Positions 7,604 to 15,163 of a DNA stretch of 64,000 nt are shown piece after piece. This DNA comes from Selenomonadales bacterium 4137-cl (GTDB taxonomy: Bacteria; Bacillota; Negativicutes; Sporomusales; UBA7701): the NCBI GenBank assembly GCA_032334055.1, contig JAUOZS010000001.1, positions 1,586,501 to 1,650,500 of the forward strand, read 5' to 3'. How positions within the stretch are numbered: position 1 is the stretch's first letter; each line of letters opens with the position of its first letter. The translations under genes were made by a program, and so were the position numbers. A model generated the notes under the pieces. The model saw nothing but the letters and a program-made list of their open reading frames with translations, had not been told where the DNA came from and ran no database searches.

Positions 7604-8668
7604 ATGCGACGGATATTGCTTGACAACGTCACCTCGGGGATGAAGCTGGCCAAGCCGCTGTTCACGGCCGACGGCAAGATTCTGCTCAACGCCGGCCTGG
7701 AGCTGAAGGACCGCTATATCGAGCGCCTGCGCAATCTCGAAGTGACTTATGTTTATATTGAGGATGAGCTGACGGCCGATATCGACATTCCCGACGTCGT
7801 CAGTGAGCAGGCCCGCGTCGAGGCGGTGGCGACCGCCAAGCAGGTTATGGATCAGATCAAGCTCGGACGCAAGGTGGATGCCGGCGAGGCGAAGAAGATC
7901 GCCAACACGCTGGTGGACGAACTGTGCCGCAATCACGGCGCGCTGGTCAATTTCACCGATATGCGGACCAAGGCCGATTATCTTTTCAGCCACTCGGTCA
8001 ACGTCTGTATCCTGGCGACGATGACGGGCATCAGCCTGGGTTATGACGAGCTTCGCCTGCGCGACCTGGGCGTGGGGGCGCTGCTCCACGATGTCGGTAA
8101 ATTGTTGGTGCCGCCGGAAATACTAAATAAGACCGAGCGGCTGACCCTCGCCGAGCTTGACGAGGTCCGCAGGCACCCTCAATACGGTTTCGATATCCTG
8201 CGCAAGAACCCAGATGTCAGTTTGATGTCGGCGCATTGCGCGTTTCAGCATCACGAACGCTACGACGGCAGCGGCTACCCCCGCAGCCTGGCCAACAAGG
8301 AGATCCATCAGTTCGCCCAGATCGTCGCCCTGGCCGACGTGTACGACGCGCTGACCTCGGACGCGACTTACCGTAAAGCGGTGCCGGTCTACGAGGCTTT
8401 AGCGATCATCACCAAGGCGGCGGGCACGTATTTCGACCCCGAGCTTGTCGATCACTTTGCCGGTAACATCGCCCCTTATCCGATCGGTTCGGTGGTGCGG
8501 CTGAGCAACAACCATATCGGCGTGGTGGTGGATATTTCCAACGAGTACAAGACCAAGCCGGTGGTGCGGGTTATCGCCGACGAGCAAAAGCGGCGGATGA
8601 ACAGGCTGGTGGAGATCGACCTGTCGAAGAACAGCCGGTTGTATATCGCCGACGTGGCCGAGAGGTGA
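7604..8668 (+). CDS. HD-GYP domain phosphodiesterase
   Basis: A 354-residue soluble protein. The N-terminal 130 residues or so form a regulatory segment (DNVTSGMKLAKPLFTADGKIL at its start). An HD-GYP domain follows, with HSVNV, LLHDVGK (His162-Asp163), HPQYGFDILR, HHERYDGSGYP (GSGYP at 222-226) and LADVYDALTSDATYR. HD-GYP enzymes usually hydrolyse cyclic di-GMP to pGpG or GMP; that activity is expected but not proven here. The C-terminal tail resembles a small beta domain. Its place beside flagellar-type proteins fits a motility or lifestyle switch, which is inference. The RBS CTGGAGG supports ATG 7604. Confidence 0.9.
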   Translation: MRRILLDNVTSGMKLAKPLFTADGKILLNAGLELKDRYIERLRNLEVTYVYIEDELTADIDIPDVVSEQARVEAVATAKQVMDQIKLGRKVDAGEAKKIANTLVDELCRNHGALVNFTDMRTKADYLFSHSVNVCILATMTGISLGYDELRLRDLGVGALLHDVGKLLVPPEILNKTERLTLAELDEVRRHPQYGFDILRKNPDVSLMSAHCAFQHHERYDGSGYPRSLANKEIHQFAQIVALADVYDALTSDATYRKAVPVYEALAIITKAAGTYFDPELVDHFAGNIAPYPIGSVVRLSNNHIGVVVDISNEYKTKPVVRVIADEQKRRMNRLVEIDLSKNSRLYIADVAER

Positions 8669-8675
8669 GGCGGCG

Positions 8676-9032
8676 ATGGAGCACATCCGCACCGGCGACG
8701 CCGGCGAACAGGCGGCCGCCGCTCACCTCAAGGCGGCGGGTTACGACATCCTCGCGCTGAAGTACCGGGCCAGAACGGGCGAGGTGGATATAGTGGCGAA
8801 GCACGGCGGGACGGTGGTGTTCGCCGAGGTCAAGACGCGCCGGGGCGGGCTCTACGGAACGCCGGCGGAGGCGGTGACTCGCCGCAAGCAGGAGAAGCTG
8901 ATGGCGACGGCGCTGTGCTTTATGAAGCACCACGGTTTGTATGACCGGCCGATGCGGTTCGATGTGATCGAGGTAATGCTGTCGGGTAATGTATTAAAAA
9001 TAAACCATATTGAGAATGCGTTCGGCCGTTGA
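8676..9032 (+). CDS. yraN: UPF0102 family protein YraN (Holliday-junction-resolvase-like)
   Basis: A 118-residue protein with the family core: GEQAAAAHLKAAGYDIL, then RTGEVDIVAKHGGTVVFAEVKTR, a PD-(D/E)xK nuclease-like motif (Asp of EVDIV, Glu and Lys of EVKTR). Cellular function is not settled. In Firmicutes it commonly sits downstream of rnhB, as here. Its last codons precede the ubiX start by about 30 bases, suggesting the same transcript. Confidence 0.9.
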   Translation: MEHIRTGDAGEQAAAAHLKAAGYDILALKYRARTGEVDIVAKHGGTVVFAEVKTRRGGLYGTPAEAVTRRKQEKLMATALCFMKHHGLYDRPMRFDVIEVMLSGNVLKINHIENAFGR

Positions 9033-9063
9033 CGAGGAGAATTGTGTGTACGGAGGAGTTTGT

Positions 9064-9621
9064 GTGCGGGTTGTCGTTGGGATAACTGGAGCCAGCGGCG
9101 CTGTTTATGGCTGGCGGCTGCTGGCGGCGCTCCGGAAGGGCGGCTGCGAGGTCCACGCCGTCGTTTCCGAGAACGGTTGGACGGTGCTGAAGCATGAGTG
9201 TGGCGTCGGCCGCGACGCGGTGGCGGCGCTCGTCCAGCGGCTGTACGAGCCGGACGATTACGGCGCGGCGCCGGCGAGCGGTTCTTTCCGGGCCGACGCG
9301 ATGGTGGTCGCTCCCTGCTCGATGCGGACGCTGGCGGCGGTCGCCGCCGGTCTGGCCGACAACCTGCTGACGCGGGCGGCTGACGTGGCGGTCAAGGAGG
9401 GCCGCCGGCTGGTGCTGGTGCCCCGCGAGACGCCGCTGAGCGCCATCCATCTGGAGAATATGCTGAAGCTCGCCCGCCTCGGCGTGCGCATCGTGCCCGC
9501 CAGCCCTGGTTTTTATCACAACCCGCAGGATGTCGCGGCCCTGGTCGACATGATGGTCGGCAAGGTGTGCGACGCGCTGGGGGTGGAGCATGAGCTGTTC
9601 AAGCGGTGGGAGGGACTGTGA
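9064..9621 (+). CDS. ubiX: UbiX family flavin prenyltransferase
   Basis: UbiX transfers a dimethylallyl group to FMN to make prenyl-FMN, the cofactor of UbiD-type decarboxylases. The 185-residue product begins MRVVVGITGASGAVYG, the FMN-binding signature. It contains VVAPCSMRTLAAVAAGLADNL and LVLVPRETPLSAIHLENM, both diagnostic. The frame is open from 9010, but GGAGGAG at 9052-9058 sets GTG 9064 as start. No ubiD homologue is in the window, so the partner decarboxylase must lie elsewhere. Confidence 0.93.
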   Translation: MRVVVGITGASGAVYGWRLLAALRKGGCEVHAVVSENGWTVLKHECGVGRDAVAALVQRLYEPDDYGAAPASGSFRADAMVVAPCSMRTLAAVAAGLADNLLTRAADVAVKEGRRLVLVPRETPLSAIHLENMLKLARLGVRIVPASPGFYHNPQDVAALVDMMVGKVCDALGVEHELFKRWEGL

Positions 9622-9736
9622 GGAATCGGCGGTTGAAGGCGCACGAAGCGAGTTGTACGGCGCGTTCAGCCGGAACATGGGAGCCGCGGTTTGCGCCTTC
9701 CGTCGGCACGCTAAAAAATACAAAATACACGCTAAT

Positions 9737-9762
9737 CCCCGCTTTTATCGCGGGGTCTTTTT
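9737..9762 (+). terminator. Intrinsic terminator after ubiX
   Basis: CCCCGC (9737-9742) pairs with GCGGGG (9750-9755) over a seven-base loop, followed by TCTTTTT. It lies 115 bases beyond the ubiX stop. The stretch 9622-9736 shows no convincing gene on either strand. Confidence 0.85.
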
Positions 9763-9853
9763 CATTTATCCAGCGTTTGGCAGCCGACGGGGTGTAACCG
9801 CTACGGCAGGTTTGACATAGGATATTATGACTCTGAACAAAGGAGGAATGGGC

Positions 9854-9964
9854 ATGGGCCGTTACTTCGGCGGCTGCGGCGGCGGCAATGGGATCGTGGT
9901 TGTGATCATAATCATCATCCTGCTCCTGCTGTTCCTGGGAGAAGAAGACACCTGCACCATCTGA
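9854..9964 (+). CDS. 36-residue Gly-rich single-membrane-segment peptide (YjcZ-like)
   Basis: A very short gene: MGRYFGGCGGGNG, then about 15 hydrophobic residues (IVVV, five Ile, four Leu, FL), then the acidic tail GEEDTCTI. The arrangement of Gly/Cys-rich head plus one membrane segment resembles the tiny YjcZ-type proteins seen mainly in spore formers. AAAGGAGG (9839-9846) gives seven-base spacing to ATG 9854; ATG 9848 is too close and ATG 9827 lies before the site. The strong site and a following structured hairpin argue that it is real. Function unknown. Confidence 0.7.
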   Translation: MGRYFGGCGGGNGIVVVIIIIILLLLFLGEEDTCTI

Positions 9965-10045
9965 CGATTAGGCAACCTGTTGCGCAACTTCGTTAGCGGC
10001 GATCAAGTACTTACCGCAAAAGAGTTTTTCCCCCTGTCAATATGA

Positions 10046-10106
10046 GCAGCGCGCCCCCCTGAGATATGCCCCGGCTTTTGCCGCGCAATCCGGGGGGGCG
10101 CTCTGC
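10046..10106 (+). repeat. Long GC-rich inverted repeat downstream of the small peptide gene
   Basis: GCGCCCCCC (10051-10059) pairs perfectly with GGGGGGCGC (10093-10101). Four further pairs lie outside one mismatch (10046-10049 with 10103-10106). Inside the loop is a small CGGC-TTTT-GCCG hairpin. There is no T tract, only ATTT, so it could be a weak terminator for the peptide gene or an mRNA stability element. The rest of 9965-10241 shows nothing gene-like. Confidence 0.6.
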
Positions 10107-10241
10107 ATTTCCGCACAAGCGCGCGGCGGCTGAGATGTTTTGTTTGCGTTTCGGGTTGCAGTTGAAGGTATTAGAGCATTGCTGTAGAATTTACCATTCA
10201 AGTGCCTTTTGGGGCCTTTGCGAATAGTAGGAGGTAAAATC

Positions 10242-10700
10242 GTGCTCGTTATCGCGAAAAAGTCCGGGCAACGGATGGCCGTTTTCGTCGCCGCGCTGTT
10301 TTTGGCAGCTGTTTTTCAGGCAATAGCACCCGCCGGAGCCGTCGCAGCGCCTGCCGCGGGCATCTACAGCGTCGATATGGCTTTTCTTGTCGCGCATCAC
10401 CCGGACGCCGCGGCAGCCGGCCAGGCGATCAAGGACGCCGCCGCGGCTGCGGAAAAAGAATTCAACGAAAAAGCGGCGAATATGAACGCCAATGAGCAGA
10501 CCGTCTTATTCGACCAACTCAAAAAACAGCTTGACGCCAAAGCGTTCACGCTGATGTCGGCTATCCAGGCCAAGGTGGCGGCCGCCGTCCAGGAGTATGC
10601 GACCGAAAAGGGTCTGCCGGTGGTCATCGAAAAAGGTGTGGCCATTTACAGCAGTGTGGATATCACTGCCGAAGTGGGCAAGAAAATTAACGGCAAGTAG
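10242..10700 (+). CDS. OmpH/Skp-like exported protein
   Basis: A 152-residue protein with an N-terminal signal peptide: basic start, hydrophobic core MAVFVAALFLAAVFQ, and Ala-rich cleavage region AVAAPAAG near residues 35-40. Next come the family's opening strand (GIYSVDMAFLVAHHPD), a long Ala/Glu/Lys-rich helical pair, and a closing strand (LPVVIEKGVAIYSSVDIT). Skp/OmpH proteins are periplasmic holdases for outer-membrane proteins, so this suggests a diderm cell. GTG 10242 is set by GGAGGT at 10230-10235. It is flanked by its own terminator and stands alone. It is shorter and more Ala-rich than E. coli Skp. Confidence 0.8.
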   Translation: MLVIAKKSGQRMAVFVAALFLAAVFQAIAPAGAVAAPAAGIYSVDMAFLVAHHPDAAAAGQAIKDAAAAAEKEFNEKAANMNANEQTVLFDQLKKQLDAKAFTLMSAIQAKVAAAVQEYATEKGLPVVIEKGVAIYSSVDITAEVGKKINGK

Positions 10701-10725
10701 CGCCTTACCAACGATTGTTCAGGCA

Positions 10726-10754
10726 GGCCCCCCGATATTAGCGGGGGGCCTTTT
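10726..10754 (+). terminator. Intrinsic terminator after the OmpH-like gene
   Basis: GGCCCCCC (10726-10733) pairs with GGGGGGCC (10743-10750), followed by TTTT. The stop codon lies 26 bases upstream. Confidence 0.9.
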
Positions 10755-10862
10755 GCACGCCGTAAAACTGCTGGCGAGCGGGTGTTCTTAAGGAAGGATT
10801 TGGTCGAATTTCCTCGAAAAGTAAATACAATGGCGACCATGAGTTCTTTCGTCGTCGATTTT

Positions 10863-10890
10863 TTGATGGTTGCCCGCTGACGGCTATAAT
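10863..10890 (+). promoter_or_regulatory. Candidate sigma-A promoter for comM
   Basis: TTGATG (10863-10868), a 16-base spacer and a perfect TATAAT (10885-10890) lie 47 bases before the comM start, downstream of the preceding terminator. Confidence 0.6.
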
Positions 10891-10937
10891 CACGCGGCGG
10901 GCGGGAAAACACGCGGGTGAGCGGGAGGTAGGGGAGT

Positions 10938-12473
10938 ATGTCATACGCGCAGGTGTTCGGCGCGGCGACGCTCGGCATCAACGGCGCTCTTGTCACGGTC
11001 GAAGTGGATATCGCGAACGGCTTACCGGGGCTCGACATCGTGGGGTTGCCGGATGCGGCGGTGAAGGAATCGAAGGAGCGGGTGCGGGCGGCGATAAAAA
11101 ACGCCGGGCTGGAGTTTCCTGTGCGCCGCGTGACCGTCAATCTGGCGCCGGCCGATATGCGCAAGGACGGTTCGGGGCTCGATCTGCCGATTGCTCTCGG
11201 TATCCTGGCGGCCAGCGGGCAGGTGGACGCAGAGGCCTGCCGTCGGGGGGCGTTCATCGGCGAACTTTCGCTGGAGGGGCGGCTGAGAGGCATCGCCGGT
11301 ATTCTGCCGATGGCGATGGATATCGCCGCACGGGGCCTGGAGGCTATTTTCGTAGCGCCGGACAACGCCCAGGAGGCGCTTTACGCCGGCCGGCTGTCCG
11401 TTTTCGCGCCGGCGACGTTAGAGGAAACGGTGGCCCATCTGCGCGGCGAGCGCCTGTTGTCCCCGTCGACCAGGACGGACTGTCCGCCGTCCGGCGGCGT
11501 GCCTGCCGACGATATGGCCGAGGTTCAGGGGCAGGCGGCGGCCAAGCGCGCCCTGGAGATCGCCGCCGCCGGCGGCCACAACGTGCTGATGGTGGGGCCG
11601 CCGGGATCGGGCAAGACGATGCTGGCCCGGCGCCTGCCGTCGATCTTGCCGGCGCTCACCGACGGCGAGGCGCTGGAGGTGACGAAGATTTACAGCATCG
11701 CCGGCCTGCTGCGCCCCGGGCTGGGGCTGGTGGCGCACCGGCCGTTCAGGAATCCGCACCATACCGTGTCCGACGCGGGGATGATCGGCGGGGGACGGGT
11801 GCCACGGCCGGGCGAGGTGACGCTGAGCCATAACGGCGTGCTGTTTTTGGACGAGTTGCCCGAGTTTCCCCGCCTGGTGCTGGAGGTGCTCCGCCAGCCG
11901 ATGGAGGATGGGGAGGTGACGATTTCGCGGGTCAACGCCACGCTTTCTTATCCGGCTAAGTTTATGATGGTGGCGGCGATGAATCCCTGTCCGTGCGGTT
12001 ATTTTGGGGACGCCAGCCGGCAGTGCGGCTGCACGCCCGGTGATATCCGCCGCTATGTGAAGAAGATTTCCGGGCCGCTTCTGGACCGGATCGACATCAA
12101 TATCGGCGTTCCGCGGCTCGAATACCGGGAGATCGCCGGCGAGGCGGCGACCGAGCCGTCGGCGCCCATCCGCGCACGGGTAGAGCGGGCGCGGGCTTTG
12201 CAGCAGCGACGCCTGGCCAGGTACGGGCTGGGGGCCAACGCGCAGATGGGGCATCGCCATGTGAAAGCGACCTGTATTATGGATGACGCCGCGCAAAGTC
12301 TCCTGCAACAGGCGTTTCAGCGCCTGAATCTGAGCGCCCGCGGCTATGACCGGGTGCTGAAGGTGGCGCGTACGATCGCCGACCTCGACGGGGCGGAGCG
12401 GCTGACGGCGCAGGCGGTGGCGGAGGCTATCCATCTGCGCAATAACATCAAGGAGAGTCTGCTCGGCGTGTAG
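10938..12473 (+). CDS. comM: YifB/ComM family Mg-chelatase-like AAA+ ATPase
   Basis: A 511-residue protein. The N-terminal domain (about 1-170) has the Lon-protease-like fold typical of the family (GLPGLDIVGLPDAAVKESKERV). A AAA+ module follows with Walker A GPPGSGKT (220-227), Walker B with LFLDELPEF and arginine-rich sensor regions. A C-terminal Mg-chelatase domain (SARGYDRVLKVARTIADL) completes it. ComM homologues act as helicases promoting branch migration in natural transformation in some bacteria; that role here is inferred. It lies only a few kilobases from dprA, another transformation gene. Confidence 0.93.
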   Translation: MSYAQVFGAATLGINGALVTVEVDIANGLPGLDIVGLPDAAVKESKERVRAAIKNAGLEFPVRRVTVNLAPADMRKDGSGLDLPIALGILAASGQVDAEACRRGAFIGELSLEGRLRGIAGILPMAMDIAARGLEAIFVAPDNAQEALYAGRLSVFAPATLEETVAHLRGERLLSPSTRTDCPPSGGVPADDMAEVQGQAAAKRALEIAAAGGHNVLMVGPPGSGKTMLARRLPSILPALTDGEALEVTKIYSIAGLLRPGLGLVAHRPFRNPHHTVSDAGMIGGGRVPRPGEVTLSHNGVLFLDELPEFPRLVLEVLRQPMEDGEVTISRVNATLSYPAKFMMVAAMNPCPCGYFGDASRQCGCTPGDIRRYVKKISGPLLDRIDINIGVPRLEYREIAGEAATEPSAPIRARVERARALQQRRLARYGLGANAQMGHRHVKATCIMDDAAQSLLQQAFQRLNLSARGYDRVLKVARTIADLDGAERLTAQAVAEAIHLRNNIKESLLGV

Positions 12474-12815
12474 GGCGGCGGAGATCGGACGGGGATATCG
12501 GAACCGTATCAGTAATTAGTATTAAAGTAAATCTTTTGCTACTATGTAAGTTGTAATATTGCTGTTTTTTACAACTAGTCAAAAGTCGACATTGTTCGGC
12601 ATGGAATAACTGGTGGAACGGGGGGTTGACGGAACGGGATAGGTTGGGCGTGCGTCGCGGGGAGGGGTTGTGCGCGGGCGCGGAACTGAGGATAGTCGGC
12701 GGGGTATATGCGCGGTGAGGGTTATAGAGCAGGCGGGGCGGCCGGCTTGCTCGACTAATGGACAATGTATTGCACCTGGAAGTCTCATTGTGATGCCTTC
12801 TTTTGTGAGAACGCT

Positions 12816-12878
12816 CCTAAGCCGCTTTTCGCCTTGTGCGCTCTTGAAGGCGAGAGGTAATCCGCCCAGGTAGGCTGG
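12816..12878 (+). ncRNA. Possible structured RNA element
   Basis: CTTTTCGCCTT (12825-12835) can pair along its full 11 bases with AAGGCGAGAGG (12847-12857), counting G-U pairs. Outside it, AGCC (12820-12823) can pair with GGCT (12873-12876), and CC (12816-12817) with GG (12877-12878). The result is a stem with a large one-sided internal loop. It matches no riboswitch I recognise. Direction is uncertain, since the reverse strand folds nearly as well. Confidence 0.25.
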
Positions 12879-12966
12879 TTCGTAATTTCCTGGAAATATA
12901 TGGACATTTTCAGGGCGGGTTGAACGCAGGCGGGAGGCGCATAACGACAATTGATGACGGAAAATA

Positions 12967-12994
12967 TTGATTTTTCATTTTATGGAGTTATACT
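12967..12994 (+). promoter_or_regulatory. Candidate promoter for the soluble chemoreceptor gene
   Basis: TTGATT (12967-12972), a 16-base spacer and TATACT (12989-12994) precede the start codon by 45 bases. Directly after it, GTTAT-AG-ATAAC (12999-13010) is a short palindrome overlapping the expected transcription start, a possible operator. Confidence 0.5.
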
Positions 12995-13038
12995 TATTGT
13001 TATAGATAACTATTATTTGGTAAAACGAGGTGGGTGAC

Positions 13039-13869
13039 ATGTCGGAGTTGTTGGCTAGTTTTTGCAGGGTGGCCGAGCATATCCCGAAGCTGATGACGGG
13101 GCGGGTGGGGATGGCGGTCTGCGACCGTGAGAAGTGGCTGGCGTGCAACTGTATTGCGGAGCTTGCCGGCTCGGTGACGATCGGAGACCAGATAAAACCC
13201 GGGTCGGCGGGCCATAAGGCGATGGAGATGAACGAGCGGGTCGTCGTCGAAGTGGCCAAGGAGGTTTACGGCGTTCCGTATATCGCGGTGAGCCTGCCGG
13301 TGGTCGAAGACGGCCGGGTCGTGGGGGCGGTCGCTGTTCACGAGTCGCTGGAGCGCCGGGAGACGCTTTTGAATGCGGCCAGGCAGCTTTCCGGTTCGGC
13401 GGGCGAGCTGAGCGAGTCGATCCAGTCGATACTCGCCCAGGCCGAGGAGCTGGCGGCCAGCGGGCGCTGCCTGAAAGATATGTCGGTGGAGGCGACCCGT
13501 CAGGTGGGCGATACCGACAAGGTTGTCGGCTTTATAAAGGATGTGGCCAGCCAGACCAATCTGCTGGGCCTGAATGCCGCGATCGAAGCGGCGAGGGTCG
13601 GGGAGCAGGGGCGCGGTTTCGGCGTGGTGGCCGAGGAGGTGCGCAAGCTGGCGGTGAACAGCGCTGGGTCGGCGACGCAGATTACGAGCATTCTGGCCGA
13701 GATCCGCGCGTCGATCGCCAAGATAGCGGGCGAGATTTCCCAGATCGAGGCGGTGGCCGGGCATCAGGCTGAGACTATCCAGAAGCTGACGGCCCATAGC
13801 CAGGCGCTGGCGGCGATGTCGGACCAGATGACGGGAATGGCTGCCAATGCGGGCGGCGAGAGCAAGTAA
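13039..13869 (+). CDS. Soluble methyl-accepting chemotaxis-type receptor
   Basis: A 276-residue protein with no membrane segment and no HAMP domain. Residues 1-115 form a small sensory domain of unknown ligand ([34 protein letters not shown]). The rest is a short cytoplasmic signalling domain with the conserved hairpin tip [19 protein letters not shown] and [15 protein letters not shown], which contacts CheA and CheW. ATG 13039 follows GAGGTGG with good spacing; the GTG at 13030 lies inside that site. CheA, CheW, CheB, CheC and CheD are all encoded further on in this window. It forms a single-gene unit with its own promoter and terminator. Confidence 0.9.
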   Translation: MSELLASFCRVAEHIPKLMTGRVGMAVCDREKWLACNCIAELAGSVTIGDQIKPGSAGHKAMEMNERVVVEVAKEVYGVPYIAVSLPVVEDGRVVGAVAVHESLERRETLLNAARQLSGSAGELSESIQSILAQAEELAASGRCLKDMSVEATRQVGDTDKVVGFIKDVASQTNLLGLNAAIEAARVGEQGRGFGVVAEEVRKLAVNSAGSATQITSILAEIRASIAKIAGEISQIEAVAGHQAETIQKLTAHSQALAAMSDQMTGMAANAGGESK

Positions 13870-13941
13870 AAAGGGAGGCTGTCTATCTCCGGTGCTCCTT
13901 GCATCTGAAGCTTTTTAGACGCCTCGCTCATCCAATAAGAG

Positions 13942-13974
13942 AACCCGGAACTTTCGTTCCGGGTTTGACTTTTT
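13942..13974 (+). terminator. Intrinsic terminator between the chemoreceptor gene and pncB
   Basis: AACCCGGAAC (13942-13951) and GTTCCGGGTT (13956-13965) form a perfect 10-base stem with a TTTC loop, followed by TGACTTTTT. It serves the forward gene; read in reverse the tail is poor, so it is unlikely to be the main stop for the convergent pncB transcript. Confidence 0.88.
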
Positions 13975-13997
13975 CGGCTTATAGGCTACTTCCCCTT

Positions 13998-15050
13998 TTA
14001 TTCGACGACTGCTAAACGGGGGTTGGGGCGGTAGCTGCGGCCGACTTTGGCGCAGTGCCGGCCGTCGACTGTGACGATGTCGGCGGTGAAGTTGATGTTG
14101 TCGGCGAAGAGGCTGGCGCCGACGGCGTAGATGTCGACCGGGACGCGGGCGGTTTCGAATTCGGTGATGCGGTTGGCGTTGAAGCCGCCGGATACCATGA
14201 TTTTGACATGGGGGAAGCCGGCTTCGTCGAGGGCGGTGCGGACGTTGCGGACGAGCTGTGGGCAGACGCCGGTGGGGCGGAAGGCGCCCATCTGCGGGAT
14301 TACCGAGGCGTCGACGAGGGTATCGCTGGTGTCGAGGCGTACTCCCCAGAGTTTGCCGCCCATGGCCCGCGCGACGGCTAGCGAGGTGGCGACGCAGTCG
14401 TTGTCGTAGTCGACGAGGGCGACGCGGTTGACAGCCGGGTCGATGTGGCGGTCGAAGGCATAGGTGGCGTCTAGGGTGTCGCCGCTGTAGGTGGCGATGA
14501 GGGCATGGGGGATGGTGCCGATGGCCTGGGCGCCCCAGTAGAGTCCGTTGGCCGGGGTGGATACGCCGGCGGCGCCGCCTATGTGGGCGGCGTAGCCGTC
14601 GCCTGCCTGGGTGCCCCAGGGGTCGAACCGCGAGGAGAAGAAGAAGACCGGTTTGCCGGCGGCGGCTTTGACGCAGCGGCGGGTGTTGGTGGCGACTTTG
14701 GTCTGGCGGGAGAGGACGCCGAGGTAGACGGTTTCGAGGTGGGCGAAGTCGGCGAGGTCGCCTTCGATGGTCATGACGGTTTCCCAGGGGGCTATTTCGT
14801 CACCGTCGTAGAGGGCGTTGATGACGAGGTTTTCAGGGTTGTGGGCGCATTTTTTGATGATGGCGAGGGCTTCGTCGACGCCGCAGATGACGGCGTTCTG
14901 GCGCTGGAAGATTTGCATCACGACTCTGGGGTGGCGGTTGTCGGCGATGAGGATGTCTCGAGTGCGGTTGAAGTAGCAGTCGCTGTAAAGGCCGCTTTTG
15001 ATTTCTTCGGCCGGAAAGGTGAATTTGTCGGGCGAGAGTCGCTGTTTCAT
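13998..15050 (-). CDS. pncB: Nicotinate phosphoribosyltransferase
   Basis: The enzyme joins nicotinate to PRPP to give nicotinate mononucleotide in NAD salvage. The 350-residue product is of the short bacterial/archaeal type. It contains RDILIADNRHPRVVMQIFQR, SRQTKVATNTRR, FFFSSRFDPWGTQAGDGYA, VRLDTSDTLVD and the PRPP-side MVSGGFNANRI and VGASLF. ATG at 15050 (reverse strand) is set by GGAGG eight bases upstream; the frame is open a further 72 bases. It is the only reverse-strand gene in the window and is divergent from folP, with which it shares a 113-base control region. Confidence 0.93.
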   Translation of the reverse strand: MKQRLSPDKFTFPAEEIKSGLYSDCYFNRTRDILIADNRHPRVVMQIFQRQNAVICGVDEALAIIKKCAHNPENLVINALYDGDEIAPWETVMTIEGDLADFAHLETVYLGVLSRQTKVATNTRRCVKAAAGKPVFFFSSRFDPWGTQAGDGYAAHIGGAAGVSTPANGLYWGAQAIGTIPHALIATYSGDTLDATYAFDRHIDPAVNRVALVDYDNDCVATSLAVARAMGGKLWGVRLDTSDTLVDASVIPQMGAFRPTGVCPQLVRNVRTALDEAGFPHVKIMVSGGFNANRITEFETARVPVDIYAVGASLFADNINFTADIVTVDGRHCAKVGRSYRPNPRLAVVE

Positions 15051-15101
15051 ACGGGAACCTCCGCAGGGTTTTTCGTGTGTTTTTTGCTTTATTGGGGAAA
15101 T

Positions 15102-15130
15102 TTGTTTAATGCATATACCCATGATACAAT
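15102..15130 (+). promoter_or_regulatory. Candidate promoter of the folate operon
   Basis: TTGTTT (15102-15107), a 17-base spacer and TACAAT (15125-15130). The -10 element is the left arm of the palindrome at 15124-15140. Confidence 0.5.
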
Positions 15131-15140
15131 AAAATTGTAT
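15124..15140. promoter_or_regulatory. Palindrome ATACAAT-AAA-ATTGTAT, candidate operator
   Basis: A perfect 7-base inverted repeat with a three-base centre covers the folP -10 element and the expected start site, in the region shared with divergent pncB. Placement suggests repressor binding; I do not recognise the regulator. Confidence 0.4.
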
Positions 15141-15163
15141 TTTACAGCAAGAGGAGGACGTGA

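Larger units (their letters stand above)
12474..13038 (+). other. 565-base gene-free stretch between comM and the chemoreceptor gene
   Basis: No reading frame here has convincing start signals, codon use or recognisable product on either strand. The stretch is patchy: AT-rich ends (12515-12580 and 12940-13020) flank a GC-rich middle. It contains an inverted repeat GTTGTAA/TTACAAC (12550-12556, 12569-12575), a hairpin around 12727-12752, a longer structured segment at 12816-12878 and a promoter for the next gene. It may hold a small RNA or the remains of a lost gene. Confidence 0.6.

Noticed and set aside
9812..9828. TTGACA followed by TATTAT upstream of the 36-residue peptide gene
   Set aside because: The spacer is only five bases, far too short for a sigma-A promoter.
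12579..12950. Reverse-strand open frame of 123 codons in the comM-chemoreceptor gap
   Set aside because: No ribosome binding site, Arg/Pro-rich mixed composition and no recognisable motif; the forward frame at 12670 is no better.
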